DNA of 22,500 nt, taken from positions 1 through 22,500 of the forward strand of contig JBJKSO010000101.1 of assembly GCA_046703825.1 (NCBI GenBank), read 5' to 3'. Below the pieces are notes generated by a model. It searched no databases. It saw only the letters and a program-made list of their open reading frames with translations, and had not been told where the DNA came from. Positions within the stretch are counted from its first letter, which is position 1; each line of letters opens with the position of its first letter. The DNA comes from JBJKSO01 sp046703825. GTDB taxonomy: Bacteria; Chloroflexota; Dormibacteria; Aeolococcales; Bog-877. Both the position numbers and the translations under genes were made by a program. This document shows positions 8,051 through 15,626 of the stretch, piece by piece.

Positions 8051-8968
8051 CTACGGCCTGAGACTCACCACCCGGCGCGGCAGCAGTTGGTAGGTGCTCG
8101 CCCCGTCTTCCCAGACCACGTACTGGTTGCCGGGCTGGGTGCTAATGCCCACGTGCCGACCTTCGGGGTCCAGCGCCACCAGGTTCATGATTGGTTCGCC
8201 GCCCGGCACCCGCAGCCCGCGCAGATCGCGGATGGCTCGGTCGGCGGCTTCGTCCAAGGAGAGGCCGGAGGCCATGCCGGCGATAACCGTGTGCGCGGTG
8301 GCGCCGCGGATGGCCAGCTCCCCCCAGCCGGTGCAGGCGGCGCCGCCATAGCGGTCGTCGCAGTAGTTGCCGGCGCCGATGATGGGGGAGTCCCCCAGCC
8401 GGCCCGGGTACTTCCAGGCCCAGCCGCTGGTGCTGACCGCGGAAGCGATGTGGCCCCGGGCGTCGATGGCCAGGACGTCGACGGTCCCGGCCACGTGCTC
8501 GGGGTCGGCGAACAGGCTGGAGACCCGATCCAGCAGCCGGCGGCGGGAGTCAGACGCGGCCAGGGTTCCGTCCAGGCCCGCGCGCCAGACGGCGCGGGTC
8601 TCCTCGGTGAGCAGGTCCTCCGGTTCCATGCCCAGCTCCGCCGCCAGCCGCTCGGCCCCGGCGCCGACCAGGGTGACGTGGGGGAGGCGGTCGAGCACTG
8701 CGCGGGCGATGGTGATCGGATGGCGGTAGCCGCGGACGGCGCCCACGGTTCCCGCCTGCCGGGTCGCCCCGTCCATCAGCGAGGCGTCGAGCTCGACCTC
8801 GCCAAGCAGGTTGGGATACCCGTCATAGCCGACCGAATGGTCGTCCGGATTGTCCTCGACCTCGCGGGTGGCAGCCTCGACTGCGTCCAGCGCGGTACCG
8901 CCCTCCCCCAGGATCGTCCAGGCCGCGTCCATCCCCACCGCCGCGTTTGCACTGCCAATCAGGAGCAC
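8051..8968 (-). CDS. Isoaspartyl peptidase/L-asparaginase family (Ntn-hydrolase, aspartylglucosaminidase-like)
   Basis: A 305-residue N-terminal-nucleophile hydrolase. The precursor should cut itself between Gly161 and Thr162 (AGTVDVLAI), exposing Thr162 as nucleophile. Other family blocks are GGTALDAVEA (23-32), the VEDNPDDHSVGYDGYPNLLG segment (37-56) and GAGNYCDDRYGGAACTGWGE, a substrate-binding region seen in bacterial homologues. It hydrolyses asparagine-type amides: L-asparagine, isoaspartyl dipeptides or glycosyl-asparagine. The GTG at 8968 is chosen because homologues start just before the (I)GSANAAVG block and because a -10-like TATAGT ends six bases upstream, implying a leaderless mRNA. 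A longer reading to 9085 would cross the divergent promoter region and is rejected. First gene of the minus-strand catabolic run. Confidence 0.88.
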   Translation of the reverse strand: MLLIGSANAAVGMDAAWTILGEGGTALDAVEAATREVEDNPDDHSVGYDGYPNLLGEVELDASLMDGATRQAGTVGAVRGYRHPITIARAVLDRLPHVTLVGAGAERLAAELGMEPEDLLTEETRAVWRAGLDGTLAASDSRRRLLDRVSSLFADPEHVAGTVDVLAIDARGHIASAVSTSGWAWKYPGRLGDSPIIGAGNYCDDRYGGAACTGWGELAIRGATAHTVIAGMASGLSLDEAADRAIRDLRGLRVPGGEPIMNLVALDPEGRHVGISTQPGNQYVVWEDGASTYQLLPRRVVSLRP

Positions 8969-8974
8969 TCGGCC

Positions 8975-8980
8975 ACTATA
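8975..8980 (-). promoter_or_regulatory. -10 box TATAGT, probable leaderless start of the asparaginase-like gene
   Basis: On the minus strand TATAGT is followed by GGCCGA and then the GTG start at 8968. A start site six to seven bases after a -10 box would fall on the start codon itself. No ribosome site is present. No clear -35 is seen. Confidence 0.55.
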
Positions 8981-9015
8981 CGTTTGGCCATCGGGCCGGC
9001 GCGAGCCGGCAGGGG

Positions 9016-9044
9016 TTGACGCTCGCTTTTGCCACAAATATCCT
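9016..9044 (+). promoter_or_regulatory. Sigma70-type promoter of the solute-binding protein gene
   Basis: TTGACG (9016-9021) and TATCCT (9039-9044) are separated by exactly 17 bases. Transcription would begin near 9051, giving a leader of about 70 bases before TTG 9123. Confidence 0.65.
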
Positions 9045-9050
9045 TGTGGC
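9031..9050. promoter_or_regulatory. Operator-like palindrome over the -10 box
   Basis: GCCACAA-ATATCC-TTGTGGC has two perfect 7-base arms around a 6-base centre, and the -10 box lies inside it. A dimeric repressor bound here would block the promoter; it may also influence the divergent asparaginase-like unit 60 bases away. The regulator is unknown and no regulator gene lies nearby. Confidence 0.6.
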
Positions 9051-9122
9051 GTCAGGCGTCGACTGGAGCGGGCGCGTGCGTGCATCGGCGCCTATCGGGC
9101 GTGACGGTGCGGGGGTAGAGAG

Positions 9123-11075
9123 TTGAAGCTGCGTTCTTTGGGTGCGGCGCGGGTGGCTCTGGCAGCGCTGGCCATGCTGGCCGCCCTGGCGGCCTCCACA
9201 CTGGTGGGCTCGGGCGTAAGCGCCAAGAGCGGGGGCGGAGTCATCACCTACGCGGAATATCCCGGTGCACCGCCCAACTACATATTTCCCCTCCTGCCCG
9301 GCGCATATGAGTCCAACGCCAACCTGTACCAGTTCGCCAATCAGATGTACCTTCCGCTGTACTGGTTCGGGAATCACGGCAAGCCGACCTTCAATCCGTC
9401 GCTGAGTGTTGCCAAGCCGCCGGTGTTCTCGCGCAACAACACGGTGGTGACGATCAACCTCAAGCACTGGGTCTGGTCCGACGGCACCCCCGTTACCGCC
9501 GGTGACGTGGTCTTCTGGCTCAACTTGGTCAGTGCGGTCACCGACCCCAACGCTCCGTCGGTCAGCGGGGCCAACGGCGCCGCCGGTCCCGGCTGGGGTG
9601 GTTTCGTGCCGGGCGGCTTCCCGCAGAACATCGTCAGCTACAAGCAGACCGGGACCTACAGCCTGCAGATGACGCTGAACCAGTCCTACAACCCGACCTG
9701 GTACCTGTACAACGAGCTGAGCCAGATGTACCCCATGCCGCAGTCGGTCTGGGACAAGCTTTCCACGGCGAGCCCGGTCGGCAACTACGACGCCAGTGCC
9801 CAGGCGCGGGAGGCGCTGCCGGGGACCAGCCCCACCCAGTACGCGCCCCAGAACCCGGGCACCGGCACCAGTGGGGCGCTGGGCGTGGCGGAGTATGTAA
9901 ACAGCCAATCGGAGAATCTCTCGACCTACTCCAGCAATCCGCTCTGGAAGGTGGTCGACGGGCCTTTCCAGCTCAGCCAGTACACGACCGCCGGGTACGT
10001 CAAGCTGGTGCCCAACACCCACTACTCGGGATCCCCCAAGCCGACCGTCTCCGCCTTCGAGGAGCTGCCCTTCAGCAGCGAGCTGTCCGAGTTCAACCAG
10101 CTCCGCTCCGGCCAGCTGACAATCGGCTACATCCCCACCAGCGACCTGGGTCAGCTCAAGTCGCTGGAGCGCAGCCAGCACTACAAGTTCAACGTCTGGC
10201 GTGGATATGGGTTCGACTACATCCCCTACAACTTCACCAGCCCCACCTCCGGCCCGATCTTTAACCAGCTCTACTTCCGGCAGGCGATGCAGTCGCTGGT
10301 GGACCAGCCGGCGATCATCAAGGAGTTTCTGTACGGCTACGGCACTCTGGACAACGGCCCGGTGCCCACCTACCCGCCCAACCCCTTCGCCAGCAAGCTG
10401 GAGAAGGGCAAGTTGGTCTACCCCTACTCGCCCAGCAAGGCAGTGAGCCTGCTGAAGAGCCACGGCTGGAAGGTGGTTCCGGGAGGATCCAGCTACTGCG
10501 CCAACCCGGGCACCGGCGCCGGCCAGTGCGGTGCCGGCATCAAGAAGAATCAGCCTGCGAGCTTCCAGATGCTGTACTCGAGCGGCACCATTGAGCTCAC
10601 CGAAGAGGTGGCGAGCCTGCAGTCGACCATGAAGTCCAAGGCCGGGATCGACCTAAGCCTCAAGGAGGAGCCCACCTCCGAGGTCGGGTCCACCATCCAG
10701 GCCGGCTGCAGCGCGGCCAAGCCCTGCAGCAACTGGGATCTCGCCGACATCGCCCTGAACTTCACCTGGACCTATGGGCCCGACTTCCTGCCCACCGGTG
10801 AGGAGCTGTTCGTGCCGGGCGCGGTAGACGACTCTGGCGGCTACTCCTCTGCGACCAACAACGCCAACGTGGCCGCCACCAACACCGCGCCCAGCCAGTC
10901 GGCCGAGATCAAGGCGCTGGCCAAGTACCAGAACTACCTGGCGAAGAACCTGCCGGTGATCTACATGCCCATGGGGCAGGTCCAGCTGACCGTGTACAAG
11001 AGCAACCTGTCGGGGCTGGTTCCCCAGGACCCGCTGGACATCATCTACCCGCAGCAGTACCGCCTGAAGGGCTGA
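9123..11075 (+). CDS. Secreted ABC transporter solute-binding protein, family 5 (peptide/nickel/oligosaccharide type)
   Basis: A 650-residue extracytoplasmic binding protein of the SBP_bac_5 (OppA/DppA) family. Residues 1-34 are a classical signal peptide (MKLR, long Ala/Leu core, cut after VSA). There is no lipobox Cys, so membrane anchoring is not evident. Family features are VTINLKHWVWSDGTPVTAGDVVF near residue 110 and the late block FNQLYFRQAMQSLVDQPAIIKEFLYG near residue 380. The mature protein is rich in Tyr, Asn, Ser and Gln. TTG 9123 is the only start that includes the full signal peptide; the upstream GGGGG is a poor ribosome site. No permease or ATPase gene is near, so it must work with a transporter encoded elsewhere. 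Ligand probably a peptide or oligosaccharide, not determinable here. Confidence 0.9.
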   Translation: MKLRSLGAARVALAALAMLAALAASTLVGSGVSAKSGGGVITYAEYPGAPPNYIFPLLPGAYESNANLYQFANQMYLPLYWFGNHGKPTFNPSLSVAKPPVFSRNNTVVTINLKHWVWSDGTPVTAGDVVFWLNLVSAVTDPNAPSVSGANGAAGPGWGGFVPGGFPQNIVSYKQTGTYSLQMTLNQSYNPTWYLYNELSQMYPMPQSVWDKLSTASPVGNYDASAQAREALPGTSPTQYAPQNPGTGTSGALGVAEYVNSQSENLSTYSSNPLWKVVDGPFQLSQYTTAGYVKLVPNTHYSGSPKPTVSAFEELPFSSELSEFNQLRSGQLTIGYIPTSDLGQLKSLERSQHYKFNVWRGYGFDYIPYNFTSPTSGPIFNQLYFRQAMQSLVDQPAIIKEFLYGYGTLDNGPVPTYPPNPFASKLEKGKLVYPYSPSKAVSLLKSHGWKVVPGGSSYCANPGTGAGQCGAGIKKNQPASFQMLYSSGTIELTEEVASLQSTMKSKAGIDLSLKEEPTSEVGSTIQAGCSAAKPCSNWDLADIALNFTWTYGPDFLPTGEELFVPGAVDDSGGYSSATNNANVAATNTAPSQSAEIKALAKYQNYLAKNLPVIYMPMGQVQLTVYKSNLSGLVPQDPLDIIYPQQYRLKG

Positions 11076-11101
11076 CCGAGCGGCGCTGCCACCCAACTCG
11101 C

Positions 11102-11143
11102 GCGGGCTTCCATCCGCAGGACCGCACGCGGATGGAAGCTCGC
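11102..11143 (+). terminator. Strong 16-bp hairpin after the solute-binding protein gene
   Basis: Arms 11102-11117 and 11128-11143 pair over 16 positions with one G-U wobble, around a 10-base loop, starting 27 bases after the stop. No T-run follows, so it is either a Rho-independent terminator without a U-tract or an mRNA-stabilising hairpin. Confidence 0.6.
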
Positions 11144-11344
11144 TACCTGATCGCGCACTTTCCACCTCCTGAACGACTCACTCCGGTGTGAGGATGTCTT
11201 GGGGAGCGGGTTGCGCCCGGACCCTACGAGGCTCCAATCACCATAGCCAAGAGCAGCCCGTCCGACCGGGGCGCGACCCTCCCGTCGGGGCCGGACCTCA
11301 TCAGCCCGGCGGTACCGGCCGGCCCGCGGGATCTCGACGGATTG
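11144..11344. other. Non-coding gap between convergent genes
   Basis: About 200 bases beyond the hairpin, up to the end of the beta-propeller gene. It holds small GC-rich inverted repeats (CTCAC/GTGAG at 11178-11193; GTCCG 11260-11264 with CGGAC 11292-11296) that could end transcription of the minus-strand gene. I see no gene, RNA or repeat family in it. Confidence 0.5.
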
Positions 11345-12772
11345 CTAAGCGCCGGCGACCGCCACCACTCCGGCGTCGGTGCCGACGTAGGCGGTGGAGC
11401 CGATCAGGGTCGGGCTGACGAAGTGAGGCACCGGCCCGACCGAGATCCGCTGCTCCAGCGCCCCGCTGCCCTGGCTCAGGGCCATCAGCGTGCCATTGTT
11501 GGTGTCGAGGCTCCAGACCGCGCCCCCGGCCAGCACAGGCGGTCCGTTGGCCCCGGACGCGGTCTGCCATCCGATCGTGAAGCTGCCGGTGGCGCTTACC
11601 GTGAGCGACTCCACGCCGTTGGCGCAGGGAAGGTAGACGGTATCGCCCGAGAATGCGGTGGCGCCAAACGCCATCTGTCCGTCGCAGGTGGTGCCGCTGA
11701 AGGTCTCACCGCCGACTCCGCCAAGCTTGGACTGGGGCACGACATAGCCGGTGCCGCTCTTGCCGGCGATGAAGATGTATCCGTTCGGCAGCAGGGTGGG
11801 GCTGACCGAGCCCAAGTCCAGGTCGTGGGCGTTGTCGTAGGCCCAGCGCGACGGCGCGAACGCCGCCACCAGCGCAAGGCTCGGCGACAGCTCCAAAACC
11901 GAGTCGGTGTAGTCCCAAGCGCCTGAGGTGGCGGCCCCGTTGCCCACCGACACAAAGATGTTGCCGCCGCTCCCCACCACTGGGCCGCCGGTGGCCCACA
12001 CCGCCCCCTCCCGGGTGGTGGGGACCACGTACTGGAGGGTGGCGCCGCTGTTGTCGGTGGGCACCGCCACCACCGCCCCGCGGTACTGCGAGCAGTCCCC
12101 GTCAAGCCCGCCGAAACCGATGTAGACGTGGCCGTTGGCCACCGCCAGCGCCGGTCGCTGCTGCACCGCGGAGGGGTACTCGCTGGGAATCTGCACGTCG
12201 ACCCGCCGCGACCAGAGCACTGCGCCGCTGCTGGCGTTGAACGCATAGAGCACGTGGACAAACCCGGTCTCCTCCGCCACCGCAAAGATGGAGTTGGTGG
12301 CCGGATCGTAGGCGGGAGTCCCGGTGATGCCGAGCGGGAAGATGTCGCCGCAGGGCAGCCCCTGGGAAACTGGAGTCCCGACGTGGTCGCGCCAGACCAC
12401 GGTCCCGTCGGCAGCGTTCAGTGCGTAGAGGGTGTCGTTCTCGGTGGCGACGATGATGTCGCCTCCCACGTCCAGCGGCTCGCCGTAGACCGCGCCGTCG
12501 AGGGACGATTGCCAGGCGATGGAGAGGGAGGTGGGCACCGGGGTGCCGCTCACGTTGCCGCTCCGCTGCGGGTTCTGGTGGTAGACGGGCCAGATAGCTG
12601 CGGGTGCCGGGGTGGGGGTGGCGGAGGGGGTCGCGGTAGGCGACTTGGCGGGCGCCGGCGTCGGGTGCGAGGGCGGGCCGCAGGCCGCCAGCGGCGCCGC
12701 GATTGAGGCGGCCAGGGCGGACGTCAGGGCCAGACGGCGCGCTCTGCTCCAAAGGGAGCCGGCGTGGGTCAC
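11345..12772 (-). CDS. Lipoprotein with PQQ-type beta-propeller repeats
   Basis: A 475-residue exported lipoprotein. The signal peptide ends in the lipobox PLAAC with Cys31 as the lipidation site, followed by a Pro/Ala/Thr-rich linker (residues about 32-58). The rest is repeated beta-blades of the PQQ-like type, with blades ending in forms such as DTLYALNAADGTVVWRDHV and HVLYAFNASSGAVLW (about seven to eight blades). Such domains fold as propellers; many do not bind PQQ and serve as binding or scaffold domains (BamB-like). I see no catalytic motif. Start GTG 12772 gives the complete signal peptide; there is no ribosome site, but TAGACT lies seven bases upstream on the minus strand, a possible leaderless start. 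It is divergent from the small membrane gene at 12841. Confidence 0.88.
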   Translation of the reverse strand: MTHAGSLWSRARRLALTSALAASIAAPLAACGPPSHPTPAPAKSPTATPSATPTPAPAAIWPVYHQNPQRSGNVSGTPVPTSLSIAWQSSLDGAVYGEPLDVGGDIIVATENDTLYALNAADGTVVWRDHVGTPVSQGLPCGDIFPLGITGTPAYDPATNSIFAVAEETGFVHVLYAFNASSGAVLWSRRVDVQIPSEYPSAVQQRPALAVANGHVYIGFGGLDGDCSQYRGAVVAVPTDNSGATLQYVVPTTREGAVWATGGPVVGSGGNIFVSVGNGAATSGAWDYTDSVLELSPSLALVAAFAPSRWAYDNAHDLDLGSVSPTLLPNGYIFIAGKSGTGYVVPQSKLGGVGGETFSGTTCDGQMAFGATAFSGDTVYLPCANGVESLTVSATGSFTIGWQTASGANGPPVLAGGAVWSLDTNNGTLMALSQGSGALEQRISVGPVPHFVSPTLIGSTAYVGTDAGVVAVAGA

Positions 12773-12840
12773 GAGGCGGAGTCTAGATCCGCCGCCCCAG
12801 AGCCGCAGCCTGGGCAGGCGGGGCCCAGACCCCGCTGCTA

Positions 12841-13206
12841 GTGTCTGCCTGTGAGCCCGTCCTCGTGCTAGATCAACCCTCGGAGGCCAGAAGCGCCCCC
12901 AGGCCGCGGCCGGGCCTGCTGGTGGGGGCGGTCCTCGGGTGCGCCATCGCGCTCGGGACTCTGATGGCCAGAAGGCTCGGCTACGGTCTGGGGGGCTGGA
13001 CCACGGTGCGTTGCCGCCGGGGCCACCTCTTCACCTCGCTGTGGATACCAGGGTTCAAACTGAAGTCGGTGGACTTGGGCCTGGCCAGGATCCAGCGCTG
13101 CCCGGTCGGGAGACACTGGTCCCTGGTGACCCCGGTCCGAGCCTCGGCCCTGAACCCGCGTCAGCTGCGCCGGGCGGCCCGCCACCGCGACCTCCCGATC
13201 CCCTGA
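12841..13206 (+). CDS. Small membrane protein with Cys/His zinc-ribbon-like motifs
   Basis: A 121-residue protein with one predicted transmembrane helix (residues about 25-43) and a conserved-looking soluble part: VRCRRGHLF (Cys58, His62) and RCPVGRHW (Cys87, His92) around an aromatic WIPGFKLKSVDLG segment. The Cys-x3-His ... Cys-x4-His arrangement could bind zinc. I have seen similar short proteins in Actinomycetota annotated only as hypothetical. The start is uncertain: GTG 12841 or GTG 12865. Codon-position GC bias and the motifs support it as real, against the overlapping minus-strand reading frame, which is a shadow. It ends 14 bases from the convergent helicase stop. Confidence 0.7.
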   Translation: MSACEPVLVLDQPSEARSAPRPRPGLLVGAVLGCAIALGTLMARRLGYGLGGWTTVRCRRGHLFTSLWIPGFKLKSVDLGLARIQRCPVGRHWSLVTPVRASALNPRQLRRAARHRDLPIP

Positions 13207-13224
13207 GGCTCGCCGAGGGCTCAG
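13203..13224. terminator. Small bidirectional hairpin spanning two convergent stop codons
   Basis: CTGAG (13203-13207) pairs with CTCAG (13220-13224); each arm contains the stop codon of one of the two converging genes. The stem is only five base pairs, so its strength as a terminator is doubtful. Confidence 0.3.
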
Positions 13225-15626
13225 AGCCGGCGGATCAGGTCCCGCTCGAGCAGCTGCCGTGCCCGCCGCACCGCCTCCTGCTCCGGCCAGCCGTGCAGTC
13301 CTGACTCCAGCTGCCGCGCCAGGGAGTAGCAGGCCTTGGTGGCGCGCAGCGCGTCCCCCGGATCCACCCCGGCAGGCGGCTGCAGCTCGGTAAGGGGCAC
13401 GCCCAGGGCCCAGTTGTAGACGTACTCGACATGGTCGAGCGAGGGGGGGCGGCTCTCCTCCAGACCCCACTCCTGCTCCAGGGCGGCCAGCTGGCGCTGG
13501 GCCTGGCGCAGGGCCCGGGCGGCCCGTTCCAGGCGGGCGGTGGGCATCCGCCGCCGGGCGCCGGGCCGGTCCGGGTTGCGGTCTTCTCCCGCCAGCATCA
13601 CCAGGGTGGCCGCGACCTCCTCAGGCGCCATTCCCGCCAGCCAGCCCTCCGACGTCGCCTGGGACACGAGCAGGGTGTTCTCGCCGTAGACGCTGGCGGC
13701 CAGCAGCCCGAGGCGGGTCGGGACGTCGTGGGCGAGAAAGCCAAGCTCGCCGAGCACCGCCCGGTAGGCGCGCAGCTGGTCCCGGTACTCGTGCTGGCGG
13801 CCGCTCACCGCCTCGTCGGCGTCCTCGAGCGCCTCCTGCAGTTCGTTCAGCTCCCGCCGGTGGGATTGGTGCTCCAGGAGGTAGGGGCAGTGGTGGCAGG
13901 GGGCGCCCGCCAGCTGGCGCTCCTCCTGGCGCAGGTTGCGGCGCAGCCGCTCCAGCCGGCCGCCGGGATCCCGGGTGCCGGCACCGAAGCGCGAGCGCTG
14001 GTGCGACCGGAACTGCTCGCGCTTGAGCTGGCGCATCTGCGAGCGGATCTTGTCCACCGCCAGCCCCGCCGCCAAAAAGCCGCTCAGGGTGCGCTCGGTG
14101 CACGGAACCCTGGGGTGGCGGAAGCGCCGCCGCCGCAGGTCGTCGAGGTGGGCCTGCAGGTTGGGTCGGCGCTGGCGCAGGCTCTCCAGGGCCCGCAGCC
14201 GCTGGTACTGGCCAAACGACTGCTCCAGCAGCAGCTCCACCTGCTCGGGGGTGTGGCGCCGCAGGAGGTTGAGCGTCATGTTGTAGGTGGGGGCGAACTT
14301 GGACTCCACCGCCATGTCGTTGCCGAGCAGGGTCTCGCAGATCACCCCCAGATCCACCTCGGGATCGCGCAGGATGACGCCGTGGCCCAGGGCGTCGATG
14401 CCGCGCCGCCCGGCCCGCCCCAGGAGCTGGGTCAGCTGGCCGCTGCGGAGCGGCGAGAAACCCTGGCCGTCGAACTTGGTGAAGCTGGAGATAACACAGG
14501 CGCGGGCGGGCATGTTGATCCCCAGTGCCAGGGTCTCGGTGGCGAAAACCACCTTTAACAGGCCACGCTGGAAGAGCGCTTCGACCGTCTCCTTGACGTA
14601 GGGGAGGAGCCCGGCGTGGTGCATGGAGACGCCGCAGCGGAGCATCTCCATGTTGAGGCTCTGGCTGTAGAGTCGGGCCTCCTCGGGGTCCTCGACCGCG
14701 GCGAGCCGATCGGCCAGCAGATCGTCGATGGCGTACTTCTCCTCCAGCGAGGTCAGGTCGACGCGGTGGGTGCTGCAGCGGGCCAGTGCCTCCCGGCAAC
14801 CGCGCCGGGAGAAGATGAAGTAGATCGCCGGCAGCATGTCCGCCTCGGCGAGCTGGTCCAAAACCTGCAGCAAATCGTTGTCCGCGGCCGATATCACCCG
14901 GTTGCCGAAGACCCGCCGGTCGCCACTGGCCTCCTCTTCAGCCAGCTCCAGGGTGCGCCGGTCCAGCCGGCCCCGGCTGTCCAGCAGCGGCAGGAGCCGG
15001 TTGCGCACCCCGAGCCAGGTGCGCAGCTCCACCGGGCGCTCCTGTCGGCTCACCACCGCCACCGAACCGCGCCGCTCGGTCATCCAGGCGGCCAGTTCCT
15101 CGACGTTGGTCACGGTCGCCGACAGCCCGATGAACTTGATGTGGGCCGGCGCCTGCACGATCACCTCCTCCCACACCGTCCCCCGCGGGTATTCGTCGAT
15201 GTAGTGCACCTCGTCCAGCACCACCCAGCCCACCCGGTCCAGCGAGCCGGGGTCGTCGTAAATCAGGTTGCGCAGGATCTCGGTGGTCATCACCACCACC
15301 TCGGCCGCCGGGTTTAGGGAGACCTCCCCGGTGACCAGCCCCACCCGCTCCGGACCGTGGCGCTGCAGCAGATCCCCGTACTTTTGGTTGGAGAGTGCCT
15401 TCAGCGGGGTGGTGTAGAGGACGCGCTTGCCCCGCATCGTGAGCGAGCGCCAGATCACGAACTCGGCGATCAGGGTCTTGCCGCTGCTGGTGGGGGCGCT
15501 GACCAGCAGCGCCTGATGTTGGTCCAGCGCCTCCATCGCCTCGCGCTGGAAGGTGTCGAGCCGAAAGGGGAGCCCCCGCTCGAAGTCAGAGATCGCCGAG
15601 CCGGCCGCGGCGGCCGGGGCGCTCAC
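13221..15626 (-). CDS. Ski2-like DEVH-box RNA helicase (HelY/Mtr4-type)
   Basis: An 801-residue superfamily 2 helicase. Motifs in order: Gln27 of the Q-like motif (DTFQREAMEAL), Walker A APTSSGKT (44-51), TTPLKALSNQK (motif Ia, 72-82), DEVH (138-141), SAT (169-171), and the C-terminal RecA motif VI QLLGRAGRRGID. The second half includes a Cys-rich CHHCPYL segment and an Arg-rich, coiled helical region leading to a DSHCT-like C-terminus, as in mycobacterial HelY. It probably unwinds structured RNA for decay or ribosome-related processing. GTG 15626 overlaps the Lgt-like gene stop (GTGA), which sets the start; a longer frame to 16520 is only the shadow of that gene. Confidence 0.93.
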   Translation of the reverse strand: MSAPAAAAGSAISDFERGLPFRLDTFQREAMEALDQHQALLVSAPTSSGKTLIAEFVIWRSLTMRGKRVLYTTPLKALSNQKYGDLLQRHGPERVGLVTGEVSLNPAAEVVVMTTEILRNLIYDDPGSLDRVGWVVLDEVHYIDEYPRGTVWEEVIVQAPAHIKFIGLSATVTNVEELAAWMTERRGSVAVVSRQERPVELRTWLGVRNRLLPLLDSRGRLDRRTLELAEEEASGDRRVFGNRVISAADNDLLQVLDQLAEADMLPAIYFIFSRRGCREALARCSTHRVDLTSLEEKYAIDDLLADRLAAVEDPEEARLYSQSLNMEMLRCGVSMHHAGLLPYVKETVEALFQRGLLKVVFATETLALGINMPARACVISSFTKFDGQGFSPLRSGQLTQLLGRAGRRGIDALGHGVILRDPEVDLGVICETLLGNDMAVESKFAPTYNMTLNLLRRHTPEQVELLLEQSFGQYQRLRALESLRQRRPNLQAHLDDLRRRRFRHPRVPCTERTLSGFLAAGLAVDKIRSQMRQLKREQFRSHQRSRFGAGTRDPGGRLERLRRNLRQEERQLAGAPCHHCPYLLEHQSHRRELNELQEALEDADEAVSGRQHEYRDQLRAYRAVLGELGFLAHDVPTRLGLLAASVYGENTLLVSQATSEGWLAGMAPEEVAATLVMLAGEDRNPDRPGARRRMPTARLERAARALRQAQRQLAALEQEWGLEESRPPSLDHVEYVYNWALGVPLTELQPPAGVDPGDALRATKACYSLARQLESGLHGWPEQEAVRRARQLLERDLIRRL

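Noticed and set aside
8976..10463. 495-codon open frame on the minus strand opposite the solute-binding protein gene
   Set aside because: Low-complexity Val/Gly/Arg-rich product with no motif, opposite a gene with clear signal peptide and family blocks; typical high-GC shadow frame.
12868..13470. 200-codon minus-strand frame opposite the small membrane gene
   Set aside because: No motif; overlaps the helicase 3' end in another frame, while the plus-strand frame has conserved-looking Cys/His blocks.
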